A stretch of DNA of 64,000 nucleotides, from the NCBI RefSeq assembly GCF_000219725.1, contig NC_015732.1:2418001-2482000 (forward strand), given 5' to 3'. The notes under the pieces were generated by a model. That model worked only from the letters and a program-made list of their open reading frames with translations, made no database searches and had not been told where the DNA came from. A program made the translations under genes and the position numbers. Each line of letters starts with the position of its first letter. Positions within the stretch are counted from its first letter, which is position 1. Positions 9,294-17,698 of this stretch are shown piece after piece. The DNA comes from Gracilinema caldarium DSM 7334 (GTDB lineage: Bacteria; Spirochaetota; Spirochaetia; Treponematales; Breznakiellaceae).

Positions 9294-10109
9294 GTGAAAA
9301 ATGAAAAACCAATAGTCATACAATTTTCTCAGGTCGCTTTTTCTTACGGTTCAGACCCGGTTCTGGAAAATGTTAATTTCCATATCCACCAGGGTGAGTT
9401 TATTGCCCTGGTTGGGCCTAACGGAGCCGGAAAATCGACCATTTTAAAGTTACTCCTCGCTTTGGAACAGCCCGGCAAAGGCAGTATCCATGTACTTGGG
9501 AAAACTGCAGCAGAAAGCCGTTCCCGGATTGGGTATGTGCCCCAGCATGCGGATTATGATAAAACCTTTCCCATTTCAGTCTATGAAGTCATCCGGATGG
9601 GCCGGATCCAGCCAACAAAACGGAACTGGACTAAGGTTGATGAACTGGCGGTACAAAGGGCCATGGAACAGGTGGAAATTCAAGACCTGGCCCGGCGGCC
9701 CTATGGGGCTCTTTCAGGCGGGCAGCGACGCCGGGTCCTTGTAGCAAGAGCCCTTGCCGCAGAACCGGAGATCCTCGTACTGGATGAACCTACCGCCAAT
9801 ATGGATGTGGAAAGTGAAGAGCGGCTCTTCAGAACCCTGGGACAGCTTAAGGACCACACCACCATTTTGATTGTTACCCATGACACAGAATTTGTTTCAG
9901 CCCTCACCGACCGGGTGCTTTGCATCGGCGAACGGACAGGCACTGAAAAACGAGCCCACCGGTTGGTTCAGCATCGGGCGGCACCGGCAGAACATGCGCC
10001 GCCAGCGCTTTTCGGAGGAGCTGCCCTTCAGGTACTCCACGATGAGGTTGAACCGGAAGACAGCTGTTGTATCGATTCTAAACCTAACAAGACAGGATCC
10101 CAACTATGA
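9294..10109 (+). CDS. znuC: Zinc ABC transporter ATP-binding protein
   Basis: This 271-residue ABC ATPase has Walker A GPNGAGKST, the signature LSGGQRRR, Walker B ILVLDEPTANMD and the H-loop VTHD. It powers zinc import with the ZnuB permease and the ZnuA lipoprotein. The C-terminal tail (about 215-271) has the metal-transporter pattern ending in LFGGAALQVLHD and then Cys-Cys. The start is GTG at 9294 with only a weak ribosome site; no better in-frame ATG exists. Its stop overlaps the znuB start by ATGA. Confidence 0.9.
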   Translation: MKNEKPIVIQFSQVAFSYGSDPVLENVNFHIHQGEFIALVGPNGAGKSTILKLLLALEQPGKGSIHVLGKTAAESRSRIGYVPQHADYDKTFPISVYEVIRMGRIQPTKRNWTKVDELAVQRAMEQVEIQDLARRPYGALSGGQRRRVLVARALAAEPEILVLDEPTANMDVESEERLFRTLGQLKDHTTILIVTHDTEFVSALTDRVLCIGERTGTEKRAHRLVQHRAAPAEHAPPALFGGAALQVLHDEVEPEDSCCIDSKPNKTGSQL

Positions 10110-10975
10110 ACAGTTTTTTTTCAGCTCTTTTCAATCCGGCCTTTCCTTTTTTACAAAACGCTCTGATGGCGAGTCTCTTAGCCTCCATATTGTTTGGCAT
10201 ACTCGGTTCGGTAGTAACCGTAAAACGCATAGCGGGCCTGGCAGGCGCCATTTCCCACGCCGTCCTCGGCGGTATCGGCATGGCATTATTTTTTTCGAGC
10301 TCCGGCATAGTGCCCTTTATCACCCCCATGGCAGGGGCAATTTTGTTTGCGGTCCTTTCAGCCCTCATTATTGGTATGGTCTCGGTTAAGGCGAAACAGC
10401 GGGAGGACACGGTGATAAATGCCATCTGGGCTATCGGCATGAGTTTGGGGGTACTCTTTCTCGCCAAAACCCCGGGCTACCGGGATCCCACAAGTTACCT
10501 CTTCGGTAACATACTTCTCGTCTCCCGGGAAGACCTTATGCTCCTGGCCATCCTGGATACGGTCGTCCTAATCCTGGTGTGGCGGTTCTATCCCCAACTG
10601 GAAGCCTCTGCCTTTGACGAAGAGTTTGCCCGGGTCCGCGGAGTCCCGACCAATATGCTATTTTTCATCATCCTGGGTATCACTGCTATTGCCGTGGTTC
10701 TGCTGCAAACCTTTGTAGGGATTGTCATGGTTATCGCCATGCTGACCCTTCCGGCAGGCACTGCAGGCTACCTGGCCAAAAATCTTGCGGGGATGATGAT
10801 CCTTTCCTGGATATTTTCATCAATCTTTTCGTTTTTTGGCCTGGCCCTGAGCTGGCACTATGATCTACCTTCGGGCGCTGTGGTAGTCGTCCTTTCGGGG
10901 GCAGTATTCCTTATGGGGACCGGACTGAGGCTGATCATCGTCCGCTATGCAAAAAAGCGGGGGCTCTCATCATGA
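10106..10975 (+). CDS. znuB: Zinc ABC transporter permease
   Basis: This 289-residue ABC-3 family permease has about seven to eight transmembrane helices. Family signatures include an early GSVVTVKRIAGLAGAISH segment, the conserved SYLFGN segment near residue 130 and a glycine-rich late segment (GIVMVIAMLTLPAGTAGYLA). It forms the zinc channel with ZnuC. It overlaps znuC and the regulator gene by ATGA at both ends, so the last three genes of the operon are translationally coupled. Confidence 0.92.
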   Translation: MNSFFSALFNPAFPFLQNALMASLLASILFGILGSVVTVKRIAGLAGAISHAVLGGIGMALFFSSSGIVPFITPMAGAILFAVLSALIIGMVSVKAKQREDTVINAIWAIGMSLGVLFLAKTPGYRDPTSYLFGNILLVSREDLMLLAILDTVVLILVWRFYPQLEASAFDEEFARVRGVPTNMLFFIILGITAIAVVLLQTFVGIVMVIAMLTLPAGTAGYLAKNLAGMMILSWIFSSIFSFFGLALSWHYDLPSGAVVVVLSGAVFLMGTGLRLIIVRYAKKRGLSS

Positions 10976-11427
10976 CCCGGTCACGCAGGCAGGTCCTCGC
11001 TGTTTTGCAGCGGGCCCAGCAACCCCTTTCAGCGGCGGCGGTGCATCAGGAACTGGGCCTCTGTTGTGACCAGGCTACGGTGTACCGGACCCTGCACTAC
11101 CTGGAAGAGCAGGGAATGGCAGAATCCTTTGTTTTGCATTGCACCGAACATGGTACCGAACGATACTACACCGCAGTCTTGGACGAGCATGGTACGGCCA
11201 TCCCCCACCGCCACTGGTTTCACTGTACCCGCTGTCATGCATTTATTGAGCTCGGTACCTGTGCAGTCTCCGCCATGGTCCAGGCCTTTGAAAAAAAACA
11301 GCACGTGACCGTCCAGCATCACGTGTTGTACCTAACAGGGTTGTGTGGCAAATGCCGTGACTCTAAAGTCCCAGAGCCCGGCGGTGCCGGAAATAAAACA
11401 GCAACGTCAGAAAATCCCGGTTTTTAA
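10972..11427 (+). CDS. zur: Fur-family metalloregulator, probably Zur
   Basis: This 151-residue protein has an N-terminal winged helix (recognition helix around DQATVYRTLHYLEEQG) and a C-terminal metal-binding domain. The latter carries the HGTAIPHRHWFHCTRC cluster and a second CGKC pair, the four cysteines of a structural zinc site. Its place at the end of the znuACB operon points to a zinc-responsive repressor acting on the two palindromes upstream of znuA. The last 25 residues are unusual for the family. They are encoded in a region that overlaps the convergent SfsA gene tail-to-tail by 65 bases. Confidence 0.85.
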   Translation: MTRSRRQVLAVLQRAQQPLSAAAVHQELGLCCDQATVYRTLHYLEEQGMAESFVLHCTEHGTERYYTAVLDEHGTAIPHRHWFHCTRCHAFIELGTCAVSAMVQAFEKKQHVTVQHHVLYLTGLCGKCRDSKVPEPGGAGNKTATSENPGF

Positions 11428-12679
11428 GAGGCGGAGCAGAAAAATAAAAAAGATGGCTTTCACAGCTACAGTCCGATGAACCAAAACGGGGCACCGGCTC
11501 CCCTCCTATGTTCTTAAGCCCATCAGCGAGCTCACATTCCAGGTTATCATAGGAAGCAATGGGTAGCCCGATCATTTTTCCTGCATGGGCAGTAAGGTAA
11601 TCCAGATGCCAATGGGCTTGTTTACGTACATGCCGCAGGTGACGGGCAATTCGCTGGGAAAGATTTTTCTGGGCCGACCCGGCATAAACATACCAGCCCG
11701 CTTGAAAGCACACAGGCCCCAGGGAACCTACATAAATCTGAACCGCATCAGGCACTTCGAGCAGGATCAGATAGGAACCCCTGTTGGCTTCTGCGAGACT
11801 TCCAAAAGAGAGATCCACCGGAACATTCATATTGATGATACGACCCCGGCCCTGTTCATCCGCTTCCAAGGTTACTGCGTGGACCTCTATGGCCCCGGCA
11901 GCCTTGCTCAGGGCCGATGCAAATTCCGGATCCGTGTGCAGGTTCGGGATAAACCGTTCTGCATGACCGTGAACAATGACAAAAAGGATATGACAGCGGT
12001 ATCCCTGCTTGATAAGATACGCCAGTTCTTCGATATGTTTAACCGCCCGCTCGCTGGGAGCATCGGGAAACATGGCAATTCCTTCTTCAACCAGGGAGCA
12101 AGCCTTTACTTCGATGAGGTGTAAAAGGCCGGCCTCATCCTGGACCATAAAATCAAAACGGGAATCTCCCAGGGTATATTCAGCCTGGATATGCCGGGCC
12201 GCCGGGAACAGGACCGGGAGCACCCCCTGCTCCACCACACCGTTTGCCCGGGCAGAAAAGAGGGGCACCAGCTTATCCCGATACCTGACCGCCACCGCGG
12301 TCCATTGGGTTTTTGGCCCCCCAGTGGCAGCCGGGGCTTTACTCTGGGAGACAGCCCCTGCATCCCGGATCGCCCGGGCACTGGACCGGCGGCGTTCCAG
12401 TAGCAGTTCCGTACCGGGGATGACAAACTCGAGGAGCCGCCCCGGATTCGGGCAGTGACAGGCTACTTCCTGGCCAAGCTCTCCGTCGGCCCCGGGCTCA
12501 TACATGCCAGTGCCCTCTGGGGTGCCCGTTCCCTGCAGGACTTCCACAATCCGGGCAAGGATGAGAAAACGGTTGGGCCGCCGTACAAAGACAGCCCGGG
12601 CATCGGCGGAAAAAAGCCGCAGGTTCAATGTACTGCTTTCCGTATCATTCTTTTTCGTGGGAGCCTCCAAAAATGACAT
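11363..12679 (-). CDS. sfsA: SfsA domain fused to a DUF123 (GIY-YIG-like) domain
   Basis: The first part (about 1-270) is an SfsA protein: CHCPNPGRLLEFV, the RFDFMV and IEVKACSLV catalytic-type strand and MFPDAPSERAVKH are family motifs of this PD-(D/E)XK-like nuclease fold. The second part (about 300-420) is DUF123, a GIY-YIG relative (WYVYAGSAQKNLSQRI, RHLR, HWHLDYL, CSCESHL). The fusion suggests a two-domain nuclease acting on nucleic acid; substrate and role are unknown. The start is uncertain: the ATG at 12679 gives 438 residues, but a TTG near 12625 with GGAAAG upstream is also possible. The gene overlaps the EamA gene upstream and the Fur-family gene downstream. Confidence 0.82.
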   Translation of the reverse strand: MSFLEAPTKKNDTESSTLNLRLFSADARAVFVRRPNRFLILARIVEVLQGTGTPEGTGMYEPGADGELGQEVACHCPNPGRLLEFVIPGTELLLERRRSSARAIRDAGAVSQSKAPAATGGPKTQWTAVAVRYRDKLVPLFSARANGVVEQGVLPVLFPAARHIQAEYTLGDSRFDFMVQDEAGLLHLIEVKACSLVEEGIAMFPDAPSERAVKHIEELAYLIKQGYRCHILFVIVHGHAERFIPNLHTDPEFASALSKAAGAIEVHAVTLEADEQGRGRIINMNVPVDLSFGSLAEANRGSYLILLEVPDAVQIYVGSLGPVCFQAGWYVYAGSAQKNLSQRIARHLRHVRKQAHWHLDYLTAHAGKMIGLPIASYDNLECELADGLKNIGGEPVPRFGSSDCSCESHLFYFSAPPLKNRDFLTLLFYFRHRRALGL

Positions 12680-13637
12680 CCCATTGGGTAGCCAGCATGC
12701 CCAAAAGCATGAGGCCTGAGCCGCCAAGGCTGCGCAGCCCCGCCGGTTCGGCGAGAATCAGTATCCCGCCCAGCGTTGCAAAGACCCCTTCGAGACACAT
12801 AATGATAGACGAATGGGCCGGCGGGGCATCCCGCTGGGCCACCACCTGCAGGGTGTAGGCTACACCGACTGAACCGAGGCCGCCATAGAGGATGGGAACT
12901 GCAGCCCGCAGTATGGAATCCAGGTGGGGCTGTTCCAGAATAAAGGCGGTTACCAGGGAATACAAAGCACACCATGCAAACTGAGCGGCGGAAAGCTGGA
13001 TCGGGTCCAGACGTTTGGAAAGCCTATCAATCAAAAGAACATGAAAGGTCCAAAAAAAGGCGCTGGCGATAACCAGAAGGTCTCCGGGATTCACCTGCCC
13101 CAGGCGGTCCGGAGCACTGAGGATATACATACCAATGACCGCAAGAAACGCCCCCATCCAGGTGGGGATCCCCGTTTTGTGACCTAATACAATTCCCACA
13201 ATCGGAACGAGTACGACATAGAGACCTGTTAGAAAGCCCGCTTTACCAGCAGTGGTGTACTGCATCCCCATCTGCTGGAGGGAAGCCCCAATAAACAGGA
13301 TGGTACCAGCCGCGAGGGACCCGAGAATGAAAACCCAGCGGTCTGCATTGCGCAGGGCCCGGCTCGAGCCGCTTGCATCGGTTCCGGCAGTTATACCAGA
13401 ATGAGTCGGATCAGATGGAGTCCCTTCCGGATGGTACACTGTAAAGGGTATTCTTTTTCTGGCGTTAAAGTACACAATCAGGGGCAGGAGGGACAGGCTT
13501 CCTAATGCAAACCGTATGCCGTTATAGGTAAAGGGGCCGATAAAGTCCATCCCCACCCGTTGAGCGACAAAGGCAAAACCCCAGATGACCGAAGTAATAA
13601 TAAGCAGGAGATCAGCTTTTAATGCGGTTTTATTCAT
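12645..13637 (-). CDS. EamA/DMT-family transporter
   Basis: This 330-residue protein has two EamA repeats and about ten transmembrane helices. The first repeat begins LLLIITSVIWGFAFVAQRVG and the second includes LLVIASAFFWTFHVLLIDRL. A hydrophilic insertion of about 40 residues (YHPEGTPSDPTHSG and beyond) sits between helices two and three, longer than usual. It probably exports a small metabolite across the inner membrane; the substrate is not predictable. The stop overlaps the start region of the SfsA fusion, so the two may be cotranscribed. Confidence 0.88.
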   Translation of the reverse strand: MNKTALKADLLLIITSVIWGFAFVAQRVGMDFIGPFTYNGIRFALGSLSLLPLIVYFNARKRIPFTVYHPEGTPSDPTHSGITAGTDASGSSRALRNADRWVFILGSLAAGTILFIGASLQQMGMQYTTAGKAGFLTGLYVVLVPIVGIVLGHKTGIPTWMGAFLAVIGMYILSAPDRLGQVNPGDLLVIASAFFWTFHVLLIDRLSKRLDPIQLSAAQFAWCALYSLVTAFILEQPHLDSILRAAVPILYGGLGSVGVAYTLQVVAQRDAPPAHSSIIMCLEGVFATLGGILILAEPAGLRSLGGSGLMLLGMLATQWDVIFGGSHEKE

Positions 13638-13707
13638 AGGTGGGCATAGGATAACCGAGGAAGGTAAAAAAGTCTATGAGAAGCGACTATAGATGAGACG
13701 AGCTGGC

Positions 13708-13899
13708 TCAGGCTAAAAGATCTATGTTTTGCCCCAGCGCCGGATCAGAAACAGCCGGCAGAGCGGCGCTGTTCATCAATTTGAGTAACGCCTCCGACTG
13801 GTCCTTAGCCTGTCCCAAAGCCATACTCATCACCCTGGTGCCGACCTGATCCTGCAGGCGGGTCTGAGCCAGATCCATAGACAGTTGTTGGATATCCAT
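13708..13899 (-). CDS. YjfB-family putative motility protein
   Basis: This 63-residue protein matches the YjfB motility family: it begins MDIQQLSMDLAQTRLQDQVG, has a central MSMALGQAKDQSEALLKLM helix and ends in PALGQNIDLLA, the conserved C-terminal GxNIDxxx signature. Such proteins are found in flagellated bacteria including spirochaetes, but their exact job is unknown. It stands alone on the minus strand, with no clear Shine-Dalgarno sequence. The short length is normal. Confidence 0.8.
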   Translation of the reverse strand: MDIQQLSMDLAQTRLQDQVGTRVMSMALGQAKDQSEALLKLMNSAALPAVSDPALGQNIDLLA

Positions 13900-13930
13900 G
13901 GTTAAAACGTACGTCTTATAGCCCGGGGTG

Positions 13931-14254
13931 TCAAGGGGAAAGATTATCTAAAAGACCTGTTTTAATATACTTTTTCATAAGCTCATAAATATCCTTTTTA
14001 TCTCCATCCTTTCGAATACCAACCGCAACAATAATTACAATTATTTCTTCATCCAAAACTCTATAAATTATCCGATATCTCTGTCCCGCGGCTCGCAATG
14101 AACGATACTCTTTTAAGGGGCCTTGTAAAGGTTTCCCCAACAAAAAGGGCTCTTTCTTTAAGGACTCAATTTTATGTAAAATTTGTTTCAATGTATTTGA
14201 GTCAAGTGCTTTAAGCTGTTCTGCGGCAATTTGTGTTAATTTAATGGTGTACAT
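13931..14254 (-). CDS. RelE/ParE-family toxin
   Basis: This 107-residue protein has the RelE/ParE fold pattern: MYTIKLTQIAAEQLKALD, GKPLQGPLKEYRSLRAAGQR and YRIIYRVLDEEIIVIIVAVG. The family cleaves mRNA at the ribosome or poisons gyrase. I chose the ATG at 14254 because it begins the family's first strand and overlaps the antitoxin stop by 14 bases. Together with the upstream Phd-type gene it forms a standard type II toxin-antitoxin pair. The C-terminal tail (KKYIKTGLLDNLSP) extends a little past the usual end. Confidence 0.85.
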   Translation of the reverse strand: MYTIKLTQIAAEQLKALDSNTLKQILHKIESLKKEPFLLGKPLQGPLKEYRSLRAAGQRYRIIYRVLDEEIIVIIVAVGIRKDGDKKDIYELMKKYIKTGLLDNLSP

Positions 14255-14513
14255 GCAGTTCTTTCTTAAAGTCTTCAAAATCGATAAGTTCACCAGCAGA
14301 CAGCTGTTGGATACCTTTTTTTAAGGCAGAATAGGTTGCTTCATCGGAAATAATCTCTAAGGTTTCTGCGATACTTTCATAGGTATCCCAACTCAGCAGT
14401 GCAAAAACCGCTTTGCCATGATTAGTTATTGTTATCGTATCATCAAATGAAAGTTCATGTTCCAGAGTGGTTATTTTTCGCCTTGTCTCAGAAATTGACA
14501 TTTGTTTTATCAT
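14241..14513 (-). CDS. Phd/YefM-family antitoxin
   Basis: This 90-residue antitoxin begins MIKQMSISETRRKITTLEHE, followed by the Phd DNA-binding strand DDTITITNHGKAVFALLSWDTYE. The C-terminal half is charged and should wrap the toxin. GAGGTG lies five bases before the ATG. The family represses its own promoter, which should be in the 14514-14600 region. The toxin gene overlaps its 3' end. Confidence 0.86.
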   Translation of the reverse strand: MIKQMSISETRRKITTLEHELSFDDTITITNHGKAVFALLSWDTYESIAETLEIISDEATYSALKKGIQQLSAGELIDFEDFKKELHVHH

Positions 14514-14631
14514 CTATACACCTCTAGTGAGTAGATTAATCAAATATGTACAAATAATCAATCATATTATGTACAATTTCTATCACAGAATAGTCCTTGG
14601 ATATTGATGAGTTTTTTTGTATAGTATATCC

Positions 14632-15006
14632 ATGATACGCAAAATTACGGAAGCCGAGGCCCGCTATGCCATGGCCCATGGAGAATTTGCTCCGGAACTG
14701 CGGAACAGCGCCCCTGCGGTGGCAATTATCCTCACCCAGAGCTGGTGTCCCCAGTGGCGCTTTATGAAGGCCTATCTTCCCCAGGTCGATGCCTCTCTGA
14801 ATGCGGATGAAAAGGCCGGTCAAACTCATATCTATTACCTCGAATACGACCTGGAAGACTGGTACGAGGAATTTCTGCCCTTTAAGGAAAATACCTTTCA
14901 GAACTGGGATGTACCCTACGTTCGCTACTATCACCAGGGACGACTTACCGGGGAAAGCAACTTTATCGCCGACAAGGGTTTCATTGCTGCTCTGCAACGT
15001 TCATAA
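14632..15006 (+). CDS. Small thioredoxin-fold-like protein
   Basis: This 124-residue cytoplasmic protein has a segment AIILTQSWCPQWRFMKAYL that resembles a thioredoxin active site but keeps only one cysteine (WCPQW instead of CxxC). A later PYVRYYHQG matches the cis-proline region. It may act as a monothiol redox protein or have lost catalysis. There is no Shine-Dalgarno sequence; TATAGT (14620-14625) lies six bases before the ATG, suggesting a leaderless transcript. The DUF434 gene follows after 7 bases. Confidence 0.75.
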   Translation: MIRKITEAEARYAMAHGEFAPELRNSAPAVAIILTQSWCPQWRFMKAYLPQVDASLNADEKAGQTHIYYLEYDLEDWYEEFLPFKENTFQNWDVPYVRYYHQGRLTGESNFIADKGFIAALQRS

Positions 15007-15013
15007 TTGATGT

Positions 15014-15706
15014 ATGAACCAATGTTCCCCAGCGCTTATCGCCGCTATAAGGGACTATAGTCTCTTATTAAACAAGGGCTACCCCGTCACTGCGACAATA
15101 AAACTGGTAGGCGATCGATACCGGCTGGACCGGACCGAGCGGCTCATACTCTTTCGTGGTGTCCTGGATGAAACTACATCCCGCCACATTAAAAGCAAAA
15201 CCTTAGGGGTTCTACCTCCTAAATCGGTATTAGGGGTTGATGGCTATAATGTGCTTTTTACACTCATCAACTATAAACGGGGGCATCCGCTCTTTATTGG
15301 TACCGATGGGCTGCTCCGTGATGCGGGTGGAGCCCATGGCAGATTTGAACGGGAAGAGGATCTTCTGTTCGCGGTCGAACTGCTCAGCCGCTACCTGACT
15401 CGCCTTAAGCCAAAGTACATCAACCTGTTCCTGGATGCGCCGGTCTCCCACAGCGGCGAGCATCGGGAATTACTGGATATAGTCTGCTCCCGTTTCGGGC
15501 TTGCGGCTGCGATAGAAACAGTGCAAAATGCAGACCTGCCGTTGCAGGACTTCGCCGGGACCGCCGTGGCAAGCTCCGATTCTACGGTGGCCCTCAAAAG
15601 CCATTCGCCCGTTTTTGACCTCGCCCGGTATATACTGGAACAGAAGTATCAACAGCAGTTTATTGCACTAGCTCTTTATATACATCCTGATAGAGACTGT
15701 TTTTAA
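15014..15706 (+). CDS. DUF434/DUF5616 protein
   Basis: This 230-residue protein has an N-terminal helical DUF434 region and a C-terminal domain with VLGVDGYNVLFTL, DAGGAHGRF and NLFLDAPVSHSGEH. The acidic residues D75, D136-type positions and the GVDGYN opening recall a PIN-like nuclease fold, as proposed for DUF5616. The function has not been established. It follows the thioredoxin-like gene after only 7 bases and is probably cotranscribed. Its 3' end overlaps the convergent LysR gene by 47 bases. Confidence 0.72.
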   Translation: MNQCSPALIAAIRDYSLLLNKGYPVTATIKLVGDRYRLDRTERLILFRGVLDETTSRHIKSKTLGVLPPKSVLGVDGYNVLFTLINYKRGHPLFIGTDGLLRDAGGAHGRFEREEDLLFAVELLSRYLTRLKPKYINLFLDAPVSHSGEHRELLDIVCSRFGLAAAIETVQNADLPLQDFAGTAVASSDSTVALKSHSPVFDLARYILEQKYQQQFIALALYIHPDRDCF

Positions 15707-16523
15707 GGGTTACAAAACAAAAATCATGGTACATAGTAAAGTCACGGACATTAATCTGAACTAGAGAACCTTCCTGTAATTCTTTCATTACTGATTGTTT
15801 ATATAAAAAAGTGATACCCATATTACGGGAAGTAAGAACTTTTATAGCTTCTATATTGCCTAATTCAATTTTTCGGAAAAAACTCTGTATCGTACAATTA
15901 AGATTTTGTAAAGCTAATTCTAAAACAGCCCGGGAACCGCTTCCGACTTCTCTGACAATGAGGCGCTCTGAAAGAAGGTCAATAAGGGAATATTGCCCCC
16001 TTGCAAGCCTATGATCAGGGGAACAGAGAGGGATAAAGGCGTCTTTCATAACGACCTGAACGTTATAAGCATCCTGATCAAAGATACCCTCCAAAAAAAT
16101 GAAGTCTAACAAACCTCTTTCCAGCTTTTCTAACAGATCCCGGGTATTTTCTACGGATACTGTAAGTTCTGTCGCAGGATGTCGATGCATGTAGGAAACT
16201 AGAAGTTCCGGTAAAAGATAAGCACCAATAGACCTGGTAGCACCGATCCGTACAAGAGGATGGTCCTCCAATCGGCTGATGTTTTCTAGGGTTTTCAGAC
16301 CATCAGACCAGGCAGTAACTGCATATCTGTAAAGTAATTGGCCTGCATCAGTCAGAGTTAACGTTCGAGATTCATAATTAAATAGTTTTTTACCTACCTG
16401 GGATTCTAACATTTTAATATGCTGGCTAACCGCAGATTGGGTAATACATAGCTTCTGGCTTGCCCGAGTAAAACTTTTTTCTTCCCAGACCGTCATAAAT
16501 GTCCTGAGTCTAAAATCGATCAT
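15660..16523 (-). CDS. LysR-family transcriptional regulator
   Basis: This 287-residue protein has an N-terminal winged helix (FRLRTFMTVWEEKSFTRASQ, QSAVSQHIKMLE) and a C-terminal substrate-binding domain of LysR type. It is transcribed divergently from a YeiH-family membrane protein, the common arrangement for a regulator and its target. I chose the ATG at 16523, four codons inside the longest frame, because GAGG lies at a normal distance. The effector is unknown; in better-known relatives it is a sulfur or stress signal. Confidence 0.9.
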   Translation of the reverse strand: MIDFRLRTFMTVWEEKSFTRASQKLCITQSAVSQHIKMLESQVGKKLFNYESRTLTLTDAGQLLYRYAVTAWSDGLKTLENISRLEDHPLVRIGATRSIGAYLLPELLVSYMHRHPATELTVSVENTRDLLEKLERGLLDFIFLEGIFDQDAYNVQVVMKDAFIPLCSPDHRLARGQYSLIDLLSERLIVREVGSGSRAVLELALQNLNCTIQSFFRKIELGNIEAIKVLTSRNMGITFLYKQSVMKELQEGSLVQINVRDFTMYHDFCFVTLKNSLYQDVYKELVQ

Positions 16524-16619
16524 AACCCACCTCATATAATTATTTCTTATAGATGTATTAATATATATAATTTGAAATTATAATGATTTTTTTTTATAGT
16601 GCAAAGTCAGGAGGATTTC
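16524..16619. promoter_or_regulatory. Divergent LysR/YeiH control region
   Basis: The 96-base AT-rich gap between the divergent genes contains the perfect palindrome ATAATTT-G-AAATTAT at 16567-16581, a good size and shape for a LysR-type binding site. CAGGAGG (16608-16614) is the ribosome site of the YeiH gene. I assign no -35/-10 pair with confidence. Confidence 0.5.
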
Positions 16620-17657
16620 ATGATATTTAGCAAAGAACACATAAAATACACCTTGAACGGTATTCTTTTTGTAGCTCTATTTTCATTGGCGGCATTGCAG
16701 ATTGCCGACATAGGTTTAATTAAAAAGGCCGGATTAAGCCCCCTCATTGTAGGTATCCTTATCGGTATGCTTTATGCTAATACACTGCGAAACCATCTTC
16801 CAAAAGAATGGGTTCCGGGGATAATCTTTTCTACCAAAACAGTACTAAGAGTGGCTATTATTTTATATGGCTTTAGAATTACCTTTCAGCAAATACGGGC
16901 GGTGGGATTGCAAGGACTGGCCATGTCGACAATTATGTTGTCATCAACCTTTATACTGGGGGCTTTTATAGGACAAAAACTATTTAAGCTTGATAGGGAT
17001 AGTACCTTATTAATAGCTTCAGGAAGTTCAGTCTGTGGGGCTGCTGCGGTTTTAGCTACAGAACCAGTATTAAAAGCTGAACCTTATAAAAGCGTTGTCG
17101 CAGTTGGCACAGTAGTGGTCTTCGGTACAACCTCTATGTTTTTATATCCTCTCCTCTATCATCTTGGTGTTCTGCATCTTAGCCCCACCGAATATGGTCT
17201 TTATGTGGGTAGTTCTGTCCATGAGGTAGCCCATGTTGTTGGTGCGACAAGTGCGATGGGTGATATTGCAGCAAATACGGCGGTCATCGTAAAAATGACT
17301 CGGGTGATGCTCATTGCACCTTTGCTTATCATTTTAAGCTTAATTATGTCATGGTCTGTAAAAAACAGTGATAAATCGGGCAGCAAGGTAGCGGTTGTAA
17401 TTCCCTGGTTTGCGGTAGGTTTTATTGGCGTGAGTGCTTTTAACTCTTTACATATTTTACCATTTGCTTTAGTTGATACAATAAACCATATAGATACTTT
17501 CCTTTTAACTATAGCAATGACCGCCCTGGGGATGGAAACCCATATAGGGAAATTCAAACAGGCAGGGATCCGTCCCTTGTTATTAGCACTGATATTGTTT
17601 TTATGGCTTGTATTTGGAGGATATTTTCTGACGGTTTTTATTACGAAGTGGTTCTAA
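16620..17657 (+). CDS. YeiH/UPF0324 family membrane protein (putative sulfate exporter family)
   Basis: This 345-residue protein has about ten transmembrane helices and family motifs: GLSPLIVGILIGMLYANT, LRVAIILYGFRITFQQI, SGSSVCGAAAVLATEPV, GSSVHEVAHVVGA and LGMETHIGKFKQAG. The family is annotated as putative sulfate exporters (Cons_hypoth698); direct evidence for the substrate is weak. The ATG at 16620 is chosen because CAGGAGG lies five bases before it. It is probably controlled by the divergent LysR protein. Confidence 0.9.
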   Translation: MIFSKEHIKYTLNGILFVALFSLAALQIADIGLIKKAGLSPLIVGILIGMLYANTLRNHLPKEWVPGIIFSTKTVLRVAIILYGFRITFQQIRAVGLQGLAMSTIMLSSTFILGAFIGQKLFKLDRDSTLLIASGSSVCGAAAVLATEPVLKAEPYKSVVAVGTVVVFGTTSMFLYPLLYHLGVLHLSPTEYGLYVGSSVHEVAHVVGATSAMGDIAANTAVIVKMTRVMLIAPLLIILSLIMSWSVKNSDKSGSKVAVVIPWFAVGFIGVSAFNSLHILPFALVDTINHIDTFLLTIAMTALGMETHIGKFKQAGIRPLLLALILFLWLVFGGYFLTVFITKWF

Positions 17658-17660
17658 AAA

Positions 17661-17690
17661 AGCGGGGCTATGCACTGTGGCATAGCCCGT
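17661..17690 (-). terminator. Intrinsic terminator of the MFS gene
   Basis: GGGCTATGC (17665-17673) pairs perfectly with GCATAGCCC (17680-17688) around a six-base loop. On the minus strand the hairpin is followed by a run of Ts (AAAAAA at 17656-17661 on the plus strand), so it ends the MFS transcript. It may also slow transcription arriving from the YeiH gene. Confidence 0.8.
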
Positions 17691-17698
17691 ATTAATAA

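Noticed and set aside
9871-10109. Frameshift near the end of znuC, because a second long frame overlaps it
   Set aside because: The in-frame tail has the LFGG...LHD pattern and Cys-Cys expected of this transporter family, and the stop overlaps the znuB start neatly.
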